64,000 nucleotides of DNA from Paraescarpia echinospica (taxonomy: Eukaryota > Annelida > Polychaeta > Sabellida > Siboglinidae). How positions within the stretch are numbered: the first letter of the stretch is position 1; every line of letters begins with the position of its first letter. The notes beneath the pieces were generated by a model that saw nothing but the letters and a program-made list of their open reading frames with translations, was not told where the DNA came from and made no database searches. Where the stretch lies: assembly GCA_020002185.1 (NCBI GenBank), contig JAHLWY010001155.1, positions 1 through 64,000 on the forward strand, read 5' to 3'. A program made the position numbers and the translations under genes. Below are positions 25,801 through 37,800 of the stretch, piece by piece.

Positions 25801-28800
25801 TATATTGTATATTATTACTTAAAGATGTTATAGTAGTAAATAACGTGGTGTCATCTGCATACAGTATAAACTTAAATATGCAACTAGCATGTGAGAAGTA
25901 GACACACTTGACCCCTGTTAGACTGAACAGTTGCCTAAAACTTTTAAACTGTATCTTCAAAACTATTGATTTTCTATAATTGCAAGTTGTGTTTATTTTG
26001 ATGTTCATTTAATTATTATAAAATGGTGTGACTGTGGTGTCTATTGGTTAAAGATGTATTGTCTGTAGAAACCTGTAGGTGACAAACATAGAAAATTAAT
26101 ATTCTGTCACCTGTAGGTGACAAACATAGAAAATTAATATTCTGGACAACTATAGAGTGAAATATCCTACACTTTATTGATATCAAATGCATTCTACTGT
26201 TCTGTTTACGCTTGCCATGCCTTGTGTAGACATGGTACTGTGTAAATCAATTGTATCAATATAGACTAATAATTACAGATTCACAATATAGTTGACACCT
26301 GAAACAACCAAATGTCAACCATTAGAAGAGTTGACATAGATCCGCTATACACTATATATGTAAATTTAACCAGCTGCCATGTCAAGTCCGTTATAATTGT
26401 GACTAAGTGTTCAAAATTATTCAGGTAAATAGCAAATAACAAAGGAGACAAGTTTTTCCTTGCCATACCTCTACACATGAGAAGAAGGCTGACACAGCCT
26501 GGCCCTCATTTATACATGATTTAGCATTTTTGTACATGTTGTATACAACTTTCAACACAATACCATTAATACCGCATGAAATTATCTTAGACCACAGGGA
26601 GGACCGGTCTACTAAATCAAATGCTTTCTTATAATCGATGAAGGCACAATAAAGCCTTTTGAGTCGAGACAAATACAATTCAACCAATACCCCTATTTGA
26701 ACACTGCCTGTTCTTCACCTATTACATTCGCTTTGTTTAGGTATGTGGTCAGTCTGGTGTTCTGAACAATCACTAAGGATTAATGAACACTTGTGCAGAA
26801 TGTCACCCACTTGGCAGGTTTAATTGATCTATTCAGCAATGAGGACACTGCTTAGGCCTCACTCTGGACACTGTCACTCACAGTGTTGTGTATTGTCTTA
26901 GTTGGTGCATTGAGCTAATCTACTTGACCATGAATCAGTGGTGGCTCTGGTTGTGTATTACACCCAGCTGTGGAGCTAAGATTCTCTGCCTGCTATTGTT
27001 TGATGGAAGCTATGACTAATCTGTAATTGGTCACTGGCAGAAGCTTGTGTCAACAGACAGCATTAAGCCACTAGACCCCTGTTAAACTGGACAGTTGCCT
27101 GTAGGTTTTAAACTGTGTCAAACAGTGAGTCTACCTTTTGCTCTCAGATAATCTGTCCTCTTAGTTTTACACAGACATAATCTGGCATAACTTGATAAGT
27201 CTTTGTAGCAGCACATTTGTACTTCCAGTGTATCATTGCAACATAACATACATATTACATACTGTGTGCCACATTTGAATGTTGTGCATGTAATATTTCC
27301 ATGCAAACCATTTGCATATATAATGTAAAACTTCAACAGCTGTTTTCTTCATTTTCTCTTTTTGATCCCTACCATGTTCAATGCTCCATAACTTGCCAAT
27401 TTTTGTAGCAGCCATATTTTTTGAAACTGTGTAAAGCACCCTACCAAACCTTTACAAGGATGTAAGAAAACAATGTTGCAATTTTTCCGACTTATCACTC
27501 ATTTGGTCAGCCGGGGTCACATATAGACGTATTAGTCCAAAGGACTTCAGGGCCTCTTGGCCCATTTTTATCCATTTGTGTTATAATTCTATCTACTAAT
27601 TCTAATGCAGCACATTCAGTTGAATGTTTAGTTCTAAAACCGTACTGATTGTCAAAAAGCAGATTGGTATCATTAAAATATGCCGATAACTGAGTAAACA
27701 ATATTTTCTCTATTACTTTAGCAATCGTTGGAAGTAGAGAAATGGGCCTATCATTTTTGAATATTGTTGGATCATCTTTCTTAAATTTAGGAATTACTTT
27801 GGCAATTTTGAGTTTATCAGGAAAAATTCCTGTGTTTAACACTTGATTTATTAATACAGTTAATGACTTAATTATTGCAGGCTCAATTATTTTTATTAAT
27901 TTTGAAGAAATACCATCAAATCCACAACTATTTTTTGAAGGAAGACTGTATCGTTTTCTTTACTATTTCTTCATCAATGTTATGAAATCTAAATATTGTA
28001 TCTGTGTTTATTTAAATAATAATTAATGTTTTTATTGCCATAATATTTAATATTGTTTGTAATAGTCTGAGCTATGTTTGTGAAAAAAGTATTAAATTTA
28101 TTCGCAATACTAGTTTTATCGGTTAATCTTACATCATTTTCTATAAAAAATTGGGGAATTTTTGTGTTTTATTTTTTTTAGACAGAAAATCATTTATGGT
28201 TTTCCAAGTATTTCTTATATAGTTTTTTTGTACCGATTCAAACATGATTCAAAATAAATTTGTTTTGCTGCACAAATAAATTTGTTTTGCTGCACAATGT
28301 GTGTAGTTGCTAACACACCTGTAAACATAACACTGAGAAGTGTAGCAAGAAGGTGTGTAGTTGCTAACACACCTGTAAACATAACACTGTGAGAAGTGTA
28401 GCAAGAAGGTGTGTAGTTGTTGACAGGTTTTGTCTGTGCAGGTGGTCATTATAAAGAATCTGTGCGTGTTCTCTGTACACAGGTCGACACTGTCAAGAGG
28501 TTGTGCATCAAGAAGCTGCCTCCTCTTCTCGCCATTCAGCTCAAGCGCTTTGGCTACGACTGGGAAAGGTGAGTCACCGTTTAGTTGGTCAGTCTACCAC
28601 AGACATCAGTCATCATGTCACTCAATACGTCTACAATGAATCACAGCCGGTGTACGGAGTGTGTCATCAAGTGTTGTGTTGTATGGAGTGTGCCATCAAG
28701 TGTTGTGTTGTAGCGAGTGTGCCATCAAGTATTGTGTTGTATGGAGTGTGTCATCAAGTGTTGTGTTGTAGGGAGTATGTCAACAAGTGTTGTGTTGTAT

Positions 28801-31800
28801 GGAGTGTGCCATCAAGTATTGTGTTGTATGGAGTGTGTCATCAAGTGTTGTGTTGTAGGGAGTATGTCATCAAGTGTTGTGTTGTATGGAGTGTGTCATC
28901 AAGTGTTGTGTTGTAGGGAGTGTGTCATCAAATGTTGTGTTGTAGGGAGTGTGCCATCAAGTATTGTGTTGTATGGAGTGTGTCATCAAGTGTTGTGTTG
29001 TAGGGAGTGTGTCATCAAATGTTGTGTAGGGAGTGTGCCATCAAGTATTGTGTTGTATGGAGTGTGTCATCAAGTGTTGTGTTGTAGGGAGTATGTCATC
29101 AAGTGTTGTGTTGTATGGAGTGTGTCATCAAGTGTTGTGTTGTAGGGAGTATGTCATCAAGTGTTGTGTTGTAGGGAGTGTGCCATCAAGTATTGTGTTG
29201 TATGGAGTGTGTCATCAAGTGTTGTGTTGTAGGGAGTATGTCATCAAGTGTTGTGTTGTATGGAGTGTGCCATCAAGTATTGTGTTGTATGGAGTGTGTC
29301 ATCAAGTGTTGTGTTGTAGGGAGTATGTCATCAAGTGTTGTGTTGTATGGAGTGTGTCATCAAGTGTTGTGTTGCAGGGAGTGTGTCATCAAATGTTGTG
29401 TTGTAGGGAGTGTGCCATCAAGTATTGTGTTGTATGGAGTGTGTCATCAAGTGTTGTATTGTAGGGAGTGTGTCATCAAATGTTGTGTAGGGAGTGTGCC
29501 ATCAAGTATTGTGTTGTAGGGAGTGTATCATCAAGTGTTGTGTTGTAGGGAGTATGTCATCAAATGTTGTGTTGTAGGGAGTATGCCATCAAGTATGGAG
29601 TGTGTCATCAAGTGTTGTGTTGTAGGGAGTGTGTCATCAAGTGTTGTGTTGTAGGGGGTGTGTCATGAAGTGTTGTGTTGTATGGAGTGTGTCATCAAGT
29701 ATTGTGTTGTATGGAGTGTGTCATCAAGTATTGTGTTGTAGGAAGTGTGTCATCAAGTATTGTGTTGTAGGAAGTGTGTCATCAAGTATTGTGTTGTAGG
29801 GAGTGTGCCATCAAGTGTTGTGTTGTAGGAAGTGTGTCATCAAGTGTTGTGTTGTAGGGAGTGTGCCATCAAGTATTGTGTTGTATGGAGTGTGTCATCA
29901 AGTATTGTGTTGTAGGAAGTGTGTCATCAAGTATTGTGTTGTAGGGAGTGTGCCATCAAGTGTTGTGTTGTAGGAAGTGTGTCATCAAGTATTGTGTTGT
30001 AGGGAGTGTGCCATCAAGTGTTGTGTTGTAGGAAGTGTGTCATCAAGTATTGTGTTGTAGGAAGTGTGTCATCAAGTATTGTGTTGTAGGGAGTGTGCCA
30101 TCAAGTGTTGTGTTGTAGGAAGTGTGTCATCAAGCGTTGTGTTGTATGGAGTGTGTCATCAAGTATTGTGTTGTATGGAGTGTGTCATCAAGTATTGTGT
30201 TGTAGGAAGTGTGTCATCAAGTATTGTGTTGTAGGGAGTGTGCCATCAAGTGTTGTGTTGTAGGAAGTGTGTCATCAAGTGTTGTGTTGTAGGGAGTGTG
30301 CCATCAAGTTCAATGACTACTTTGAGTTTCCGCGGCAGTTTGACATGGAACCATTCACTGTGCAAGGTCTCGCAAAGATTGAAGGTCAGTCTCACTCCCA
30401 GTAGGACACTGATAGGACGTGATGTGTGTTTAGGACACTGACAGGACGTGGTGTGTGTTTAGGACACTGACTGGACCTGATGTGTGTTTAGGACACTGAC
30501 AGGACCTGATGTGTGTTTAGGACACTGACTGGACCTGATGTGTGTTTAGGACACTGACAGGGCATGATGTGTGTTTAGGACACTGACAGGACCTGATGTG
30601 TGTTTAGGACACTGACAGGACATGATGTGTGTTTAGGACACTGACAGGACCTGATGTGTGTTTAGGACACTGACAGGACGTGATGTATGTTGGACACTGA
30701 CAGGACATGATGTGTGTTTAGGACACTGACAGAACGTGATGTGTGTTTAGGACACTGACAGGACATGATGTGTGTTTAGGACACTGACAGGACATGATGT
30801 GTGTTTAGGACACTGACAGGATGTGATGTGAAGTAGAAACGGTTTTTCTGTCAATCACACAGAGCCACTTTCTCTTGTGAGTGTCTCGTGTTGTCACTGC
30901 AGTGACAGTGTGTTATACTGTGTGACAGTGCTTACATTGTGACACTGTGACACGGCTTGTGGTGGCGTGGCAGGTGAACTGATAGCGGACGAGAGTGAGA
31001 CGTCAGACGAGAAGTCAGTGGATGTCTGCACCAAGTATCGCCTCGTTGGCGTCGTCGTCCACAGTGGTCAAGCCAGTGGCGGTCACTACTACTCATACAT
31101 CCTGCACAGGTAAGACTGGACACTGCTGTTTGGTCTTACTAGTGACCACAATTCTTACTAGTGACCACCAGTCTTACTAGTGACCACCAGTCTAATAATA
31201 ATAAGTAACTTTGTAAATCACCATAAATCTTGGCAGAAGTCACTCGGAGGCACTGAAAATATGAAATACATAAGTACTGAAAATATGAAATACGTAAGTA
31301 CTGAAAATATGAAATACATAAGTACTGAAAATATGAAATACGTAAGTACTGAAAATATGAAATACATAAGTACTGAAAATATGAAATACGCAAGTACTGA
31401 AAATATGAAATACATAAGTGCTAAAACTGGATAGTTAAATAATAATAACAGAATAAATTGTGATAACATTAACTAAAACATTTCACCCACCCCGGTGGGT
31501 TGTCATCAAACACAGTTAACATAGTTCTTCTGACATTTATTGTTTTTTAAGAAATCATTTAATGTCTTCCAGGTACCTTAATGAATGTGCTAGTTGTTGC
31601 CATGGTTACAGGATTGGAGAGCAGGTGCCCAAGTGGTACAAGTCTGTTGCCATGGTTACAGGATTAGGGAGCAGGTGCCCAAGTTTCCGCGGTTCATGAA
31701 CTCGATTTGGCCGTTTCTGTGATTCGTCCAAATCCCAAAAAAAATATTTATATAAGGAGGGGTGTGACTTGACAAACATCGCAATATCGACAATAAAAAA

Positions 31801-34800
31801 TTTCGATTCATGATCGTCGTCCTTTTTTAAAAGCAAACAGCATTCTGAATGGCCAGAAACTGCCAATCACAGCCCAGCTTACAATCCATGCATATGTTTT
31901 GGTGGCAAATCAGTTATGGGTGGCCGTCTGTATGGGCGTTGTTTTCGAAGTCGTATCCAGTCGAACGACGCATGAGCTACGGTCTACAGTAAGTTGTCCG
32001 CTCTTATTTCAAGCATTCTTATATGAGTCATTAGGGTATTATTTTGTTAACAATGACTGAATTATGGGAATTAACACATGGTTTTAAGATCGTAATTTTG
32101 ATAAATATTCGACCGTGTCGCCTGCTACACGAGGTGTCTTAAATTGTAATGGGACTTGCGAAGTTACGTTACGGTGCCGGCATATGCGCACGTCGCTGCA
32201 TGGGACATGGCATAATACGGCACCGTTAACGATATGTAAACGCGAATTGTAAACGAAGTATAAGTTTTGGCAATAACTTTAAGTTATCCTAGATGGGTTT
32301 ATAGATTATTTTGGATTAAAATAAGTATGTGCCAAAAGTTTTCTTGGCTGGGCGATAATATGTCAACATGAAGTACGCCTGTTGGTCACATTATCATATG
32401 GTTTAGGTCATTATTAATTAAATCACAATTTGAATTAAATTTACCTGACGTTAATATGAATGCTTTTAGGGGATATGGCTTGCACCAGGAAGGATGTTGT
32501 ACAGAGAGGGGACGAGTTGAATTTGAAGAAGCAAGTCCGGAAAAGCAGCTGACAGGTTTCCAAGAGGCAAAGGCAAAGAGACTGAAAACTGTCCACCTCT
32601 AGTCCTTGCTCAAGCAGAGAGTAGAGAAGAGAAAGATAGCTGTGGGTGGGTGCCTGGATCCAGCACAGGCAAGAAAAGAAGTGAAGTCACATGTCCACAA
32701 TGAACACTTGTAAAGTTTACAAGTTTATGGTTTCAATGAACACTAGTAGATGTGGACATTTCTGTGTGATTTTCAGTGTACATTAGAATTATCATTTTAA
32801 TAAACCTTGTTTATTTAAAGCATTTTTGTGTATTTTTGTTCACATTGACCACCTGTGTAATGTTGTAGTTTTGACAATGTACTATACACTGCTTCTGGTT
32901 TTTGTGTGATTTGAAAATGATGTGTGCTTTTACAGTTATGTACAAGGAATTGTAAGCTTACATTTTTGATTAATAAAATCCCAAATGTAGTGTTTCTATG
33001 CACTATATGATTTTATATAAAATGGAAGTTACAGGATGAGACAAAAACAGTGTGAAAGTTTAATTAAATATACTAGGTTGCATCACAGACAATGGTGTTC
33101 CACCCCAGATCCCCTTCCCCAGTTTCTGCGCCACGCGCAAATGTTCCTTGGAAGTGAGTTGCCTCCTCTCACATGCCTGGGTTACAGGGTTGGGGAGCAG
33201 GTGCCCAAGTGACACAAGTCTTTTGCCATGGTTACCAGGCATGAGATTCTTCCGGGGAAACACGGATTTCCGCGGTTCATGAACTCGATTTGGCCGTTTC
33301 TGTGATTCGTCCAAATCCAAAAAAAAAATTTATATAAGGAGGGGTGTGACTTGCTAGTTGTTGCCATGGTTACAGGGTTGGAGAGCAGGTGCCCAAGTGA
33401 CACAAGTCTTTTGCCATGGTTACAGGGTTAGGGAGCAGGTGCCCAAATGACACGAATCTTGCCATGGTTACAGGGTTGGGGAGCAGGTGCCCAAGTGGTA
33501 CAAGTCTGTTGCCATGGTTACAGGGTTAGGGAGCAGGTGCCCAAGTTGTACAAGTATGTTGCCATGGTTACAGGGTTGGAGAGCAGGTGCCCAAGTGGCA
33601 CAAGTCTGTTGCCATGGTTACAGGGTTGGAGAGCAGGTGCCCAAGTGGCACAAGTCTTTTGCCATGGTTACAGGGTTGGAGACCAGGTGCCCAAGTGGTA
33701 CAAGTCTGTTGCCATGGTTACAGGGTTGGGGAGCAGGTGCCCAAGTGGTACAAGTTTGACGACGGCGAGGTCAGTGAGTGCAAGATGGATGATGACGAGG
33801 AGATGAAGAACCAGTGCTTCGGGGGCGAATATCTCGGGGAAGTGTTTGACCACATGATGAAAAGGTGAATGGCACAACCACACTCCACACGCATTCCACA
33901 CAACCCTACCAACTCCACACTGAAGCCACATTCCACACTGCAACCACTTTCCACACAACTACCACATTCCATACAACTCTACCACATTCCACATGACTGT
34001 ACAACATTCCACACAACTCTATCACATTCCACACAACTCTACCACTTTCCACACAACTCTACCACATTCCACACAACTCTACCACGTACCACACAACTCT
34101 ACCACGTACCACACAACTCTACCACATACCACGCAACTCTACACATTCCACACAACTCTACCACCATCCACACAACTCTACCACGTTCCACACAACTACC
34201 ATGTTCCACACAACTCTACCATGTTCCACACAACTCTACCATGTTCCACACAACTCTACCACATTCCACACAACATGGTGTAAGATGTGCGTGTGTTGTA
34301 GGATATAATGTGTAAATGTCAGAACGATGTTTGTTGTGTGATGTTTGTTGTGTGATGTTTGTTGTGTGATGTTTGTTGTGTGATGTTTGTTGTGTGATGT
34401 TTGTTGTGTGATGTAGGAGTTATGTGTTCTTTTGTTATATCTAATATCATTATATCTATGTGTGCGTGTATATGTGCTGTAGGATGTGATGTGTGTGCTG
34501 TAAGATGTGATGTAATTTGTGCTATAGGGTGTGATGTGATGTGTGTGCTGTAGAATGTGATGTGTTTGTTATAGGATATGAAGTGTGTGTGCTGTAGGGT
34601 GTGATGTGTGTACTTTGGGCGCAGTGTGTGTGCTGTAAGATATGTGTGTGCTATTTGATGTAATGTATGTGTTGTAGGGTGTGATGTGTGTGTTGTAGGA
34701 TGTGAAGAATGTGCTGTAGGGTGTGATGTGTGTGTGTGTGCTGTAGGATGTGATGTGTGGGCGTGTGTGTGCTGTAGGGTGTGATGTGTGTGCTGTAGGA

Positions 34801-37800
34801 TGTGTGTGTGTTCTGTAGGATGTGATGTGTGTGCTGAAGGATGTGATGTGTGTGCTGAAGGATGTGAGGTGTGTGCTGAAGGATGTGAGGTGTGTGTTGT
34901 AGGATGTGAAGAATGTGCTGTAGGGTGTGATGTGTATTTTGTAGGATGTGAAGAATGTGCAGTAGGGTGTGATGTGTGTGTTGTAGGATGTGAAGAATGT
35001 GCTGTAGGGTGTGGTGTGTGTGTTGTAGGATGTGAAGAATGTGCTGTAAGGTGTGATGTGTGTGTTGTAGGATGTGAAGAATGTGCTGTAGGGTGTGATG
35101 TGTGTGTTGTAGGATGTGAAGTATGTGCTGTAGGGTGTGATGTGTGCTGTAGGGTGTGATGTATGTGTGCTTAGGGCGCAGTGTGTGTATGTGTCTTGTA
35201 GGTGTTTGTGCTGTAGGTTGTGATGTGTGTGCTGTAGGATGTGATGTGTATGCTGTAGGGTGTGATGTGTGCTGTAGGGTGTGACTTGTGTGCTGTAAGG
35301 TGTGATGTGTGTGCTGTAGGGTTTGAAGTATGTGCTGTAGGTTGTGATGTGTGTGCTGTAGGTTGTGATGTGTGTGCTGTAGGATGTGATGTGTGTGCTG
35401 TAGGTTGTGATGTGTGTGCTGTAGGATGTGATGTGTGTGCTGTAGGATGATGTGTGTGCTGTAGGATGTGATGTGTGTGCTGTAGGTTGTGATGTGTGTG
35501 CTGTAGGTTGTGATGTGTGTGCTGTAGGTTGTGATGTGTGCGCTGTAGGATGTGATGTGTATGCTGTAGGGTGTGATGTGTGTGCTGTAGGATGTGATGT
35601 GTGTGCTGTAGGATGTGATGTGTATGCTGTAGGGTGTGATGTGTATGCTGTAGGGTGTGATGTGTATGCTGTAGGGTGTGATGTGTGTGCTGTAGGGTGT
35701 GATGTGTGTGCTGTAGGATGTGATGTGTATGCTGTAGGGTGTGATGTGTATGCTGTAGGGTGTGATGTGTATGCTGTAGAGTGTGATGTGTGTGCTGTAG
35801 GGTGTGATGTGTATGCTGTAGGGTGTGATGTATATGCTGTAGGGTGTGATGTGTGTGCTGTAGGGTGTGATGTGTGTGCTGTAGGATGCAGTACCGCAAG
35901 CAGAAGAAGTGGTGGAATGCCTACATCCTGTTCTATGAGCGCATGGACGAGTTTGAGCACGAGTATGAGAAAGAACTCACCAAGAGTCTGCAGGACCTCA
36001 GCATAGGTGGGTCTCTTCACTGCAGTCATTCCTTGCAAGTAATTAACACGTATATCCTCCACTGTCTATAGCCAGGTACTCTCACTGCTGAGTCAACTGG
36101 AGCATAGGTGGGTCTCTTCACTGCAGTCAATCCTTGCAAGTAATTAACACGTATATCCTCCACTGTCTATAGCCAGGTACTCTCAGTGCTGAGTCAACTG
36201 GAGCATAGGTGGGTCTCTTCACGGCAGTCATTCCTTGCAAGTAATTAACACATATATCCTCCACTGTCTATAGCCAGGTACTCTCAGTGCTGAGTCAACT
36301 GGAGCATAGGTGGGTCTCTTCACTGCAGTCATTCCTTGCAAGTAATTAACACGTATATACTCCACTGTCTATAGCCAGGTACTCTCAGTGCTGAGTCAAC
36401 TGGAGCATAGGTGGGTCTCTTCACTGCAGTCATTCCTTGCAAGTAATTAACACGTATATCCTCCATTGTCTATAGCCAGGTACTCTCACTGCTGAGTCAA
36501 CTGGAGCAATGTGAAGTGAACGAACTTGCTAAAGGTTTGAAACAGCAACAACAGGACTTGAACCTAGAATATTGTCACTGAGAGTCCACAGGTGTCTAAC
36601 CACTGGGCCAGGGCCTCACCCAGGATCAATATTGTCACTGAGAGTCCACAGGTGTCTAACCACTGGGCCAGGGCCTCACCCAGGATCAATATTGTCACTG
36701 AGAGTCCACAGGTGTCTAACCACTGGGCCAGGGCCTCACCCAGGATCAATATTGTCACTGAGAGTCCACAGGTGTCTAACCACTGGGCCAGGGCCTCACC
36801 CAGGATCAATATTGTCACTGAGAGTCCACAGGTCTCTAACCACTGGGCCAGGGCCTCACCCAGGATCAATATTGTCACTGAGAGTCCACAGGTGTCTAAC
36901 CACTGGGCCAGGGCCTCACCCAGGATCAATATTGTCACTGAGAGTCCACAGGTGTCTAACCACTGGGCCAGGGCCTCACCCAGGATCAATATTGTCACTG
37001 AGAGTCCACAGGTGTCTAACCACTGGGCCATAGCCTCACCCAGGATCAATATTGTCACTGAGAGTCCACAGGTGTCTAACCACTGGGCCAGGGCCTCACC
37101 CAGGATCAATATTGTCACTGAGAGTCCACAGGTGTCTAACCACTGGGCCAGGGCCTCACCCAGGATCAATATTGTCACTGAGAGTCCACAGGTGTCTAAC
37201 CACTGGGCCAGGGCCTCACCCAGGATCAATATTGTCACTGAGAGTCCACAGGTGTCTAACCACTGGGCCAGGGCCTCACCCAGGATCAATATTGTCACTG
37301 AGAGTCCACAGGTGTCTAACCACTGGGCCAGGGCCTCACCCAGGATCAATATTGTCACTGAGAGTCCACAGGTGTCTAACCACTGGGCCAGGGCCTCACC
37401 CAGGATCAATATTGTCACTGAGAGTCCACAGGTGTCTAACCACTGGGCCAGGGCCTCACCCAGGATCAATATTGTCACTGAGAGTCCACAGGTCTCTAAC
37501 CACTGGGCCAGGGCCTCACCCAGGATCAATATTGTCACTGAGAGTCCACAGGTCTCTAACCACTGGGCCAGGGCCTCACCCTGGATCAATATTGTCACTG
37601 AGAGTCCACAGGTCTCTAACCACTGGGCCAGGGCCTCACCCAGGATCAATATTGTCACTGAGAGTCCACAGGTCTCTAACCACTGGGCCAGGGCCTCACC
37701 CAGGATCAATTTTTTGCCAGTCCAATTTTTTCCGACATGCTACGAAACGAGGTCGGATACGCAATCGAACGCCCAATCGGACGCACAATCAGCATGCTAT

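Larger units (their letters stand above)
24930..28250 (-). mobile_element. Decayed non-LTR retrotransposon (CR1/Jockey-type LINE), with a second LINE fragment nested
   Basis: On the - strand, in order: 27842-27507 has reverse-transcriptase motifs [20 protein letters not shown] and [20 protein letters not shown]; 26008-25694 has YADDTTLF, the RT active-site block; 25447-24958 gives the C-terminal tail ([23 protein letters not shown]). These belong to one family. Frameshifts and stops separate them, so it is dead. Between, 26687-26281 has a different RT ([19 protein letters not shown]), likely another LINE family or a mosaic. The 5' end is missing or decayed. It lies antisense in intron 11. Confidence 0.8.

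Noticed and set aside
32476..32553. A small protein-coding gene ([13 protein letters not shown] frame)
   Set aside because: Only 25 codons, no recognised family, and splice and promoter signals are weak evidence; described only as part of an insertion.
34569..36062. 497-codon - strand frame of Thr/His/Ser repeats
   Set aside because: Antisense shadow of the 21-bp array and exon 16; no independent support.
36511..36700. A functional tRNA gene on the - strand
   Set aside because: A-box and B-box matches are present, but no cloverleaf could be drawn with paired acceptor and anticodon stems; a SINE head is the better reading.
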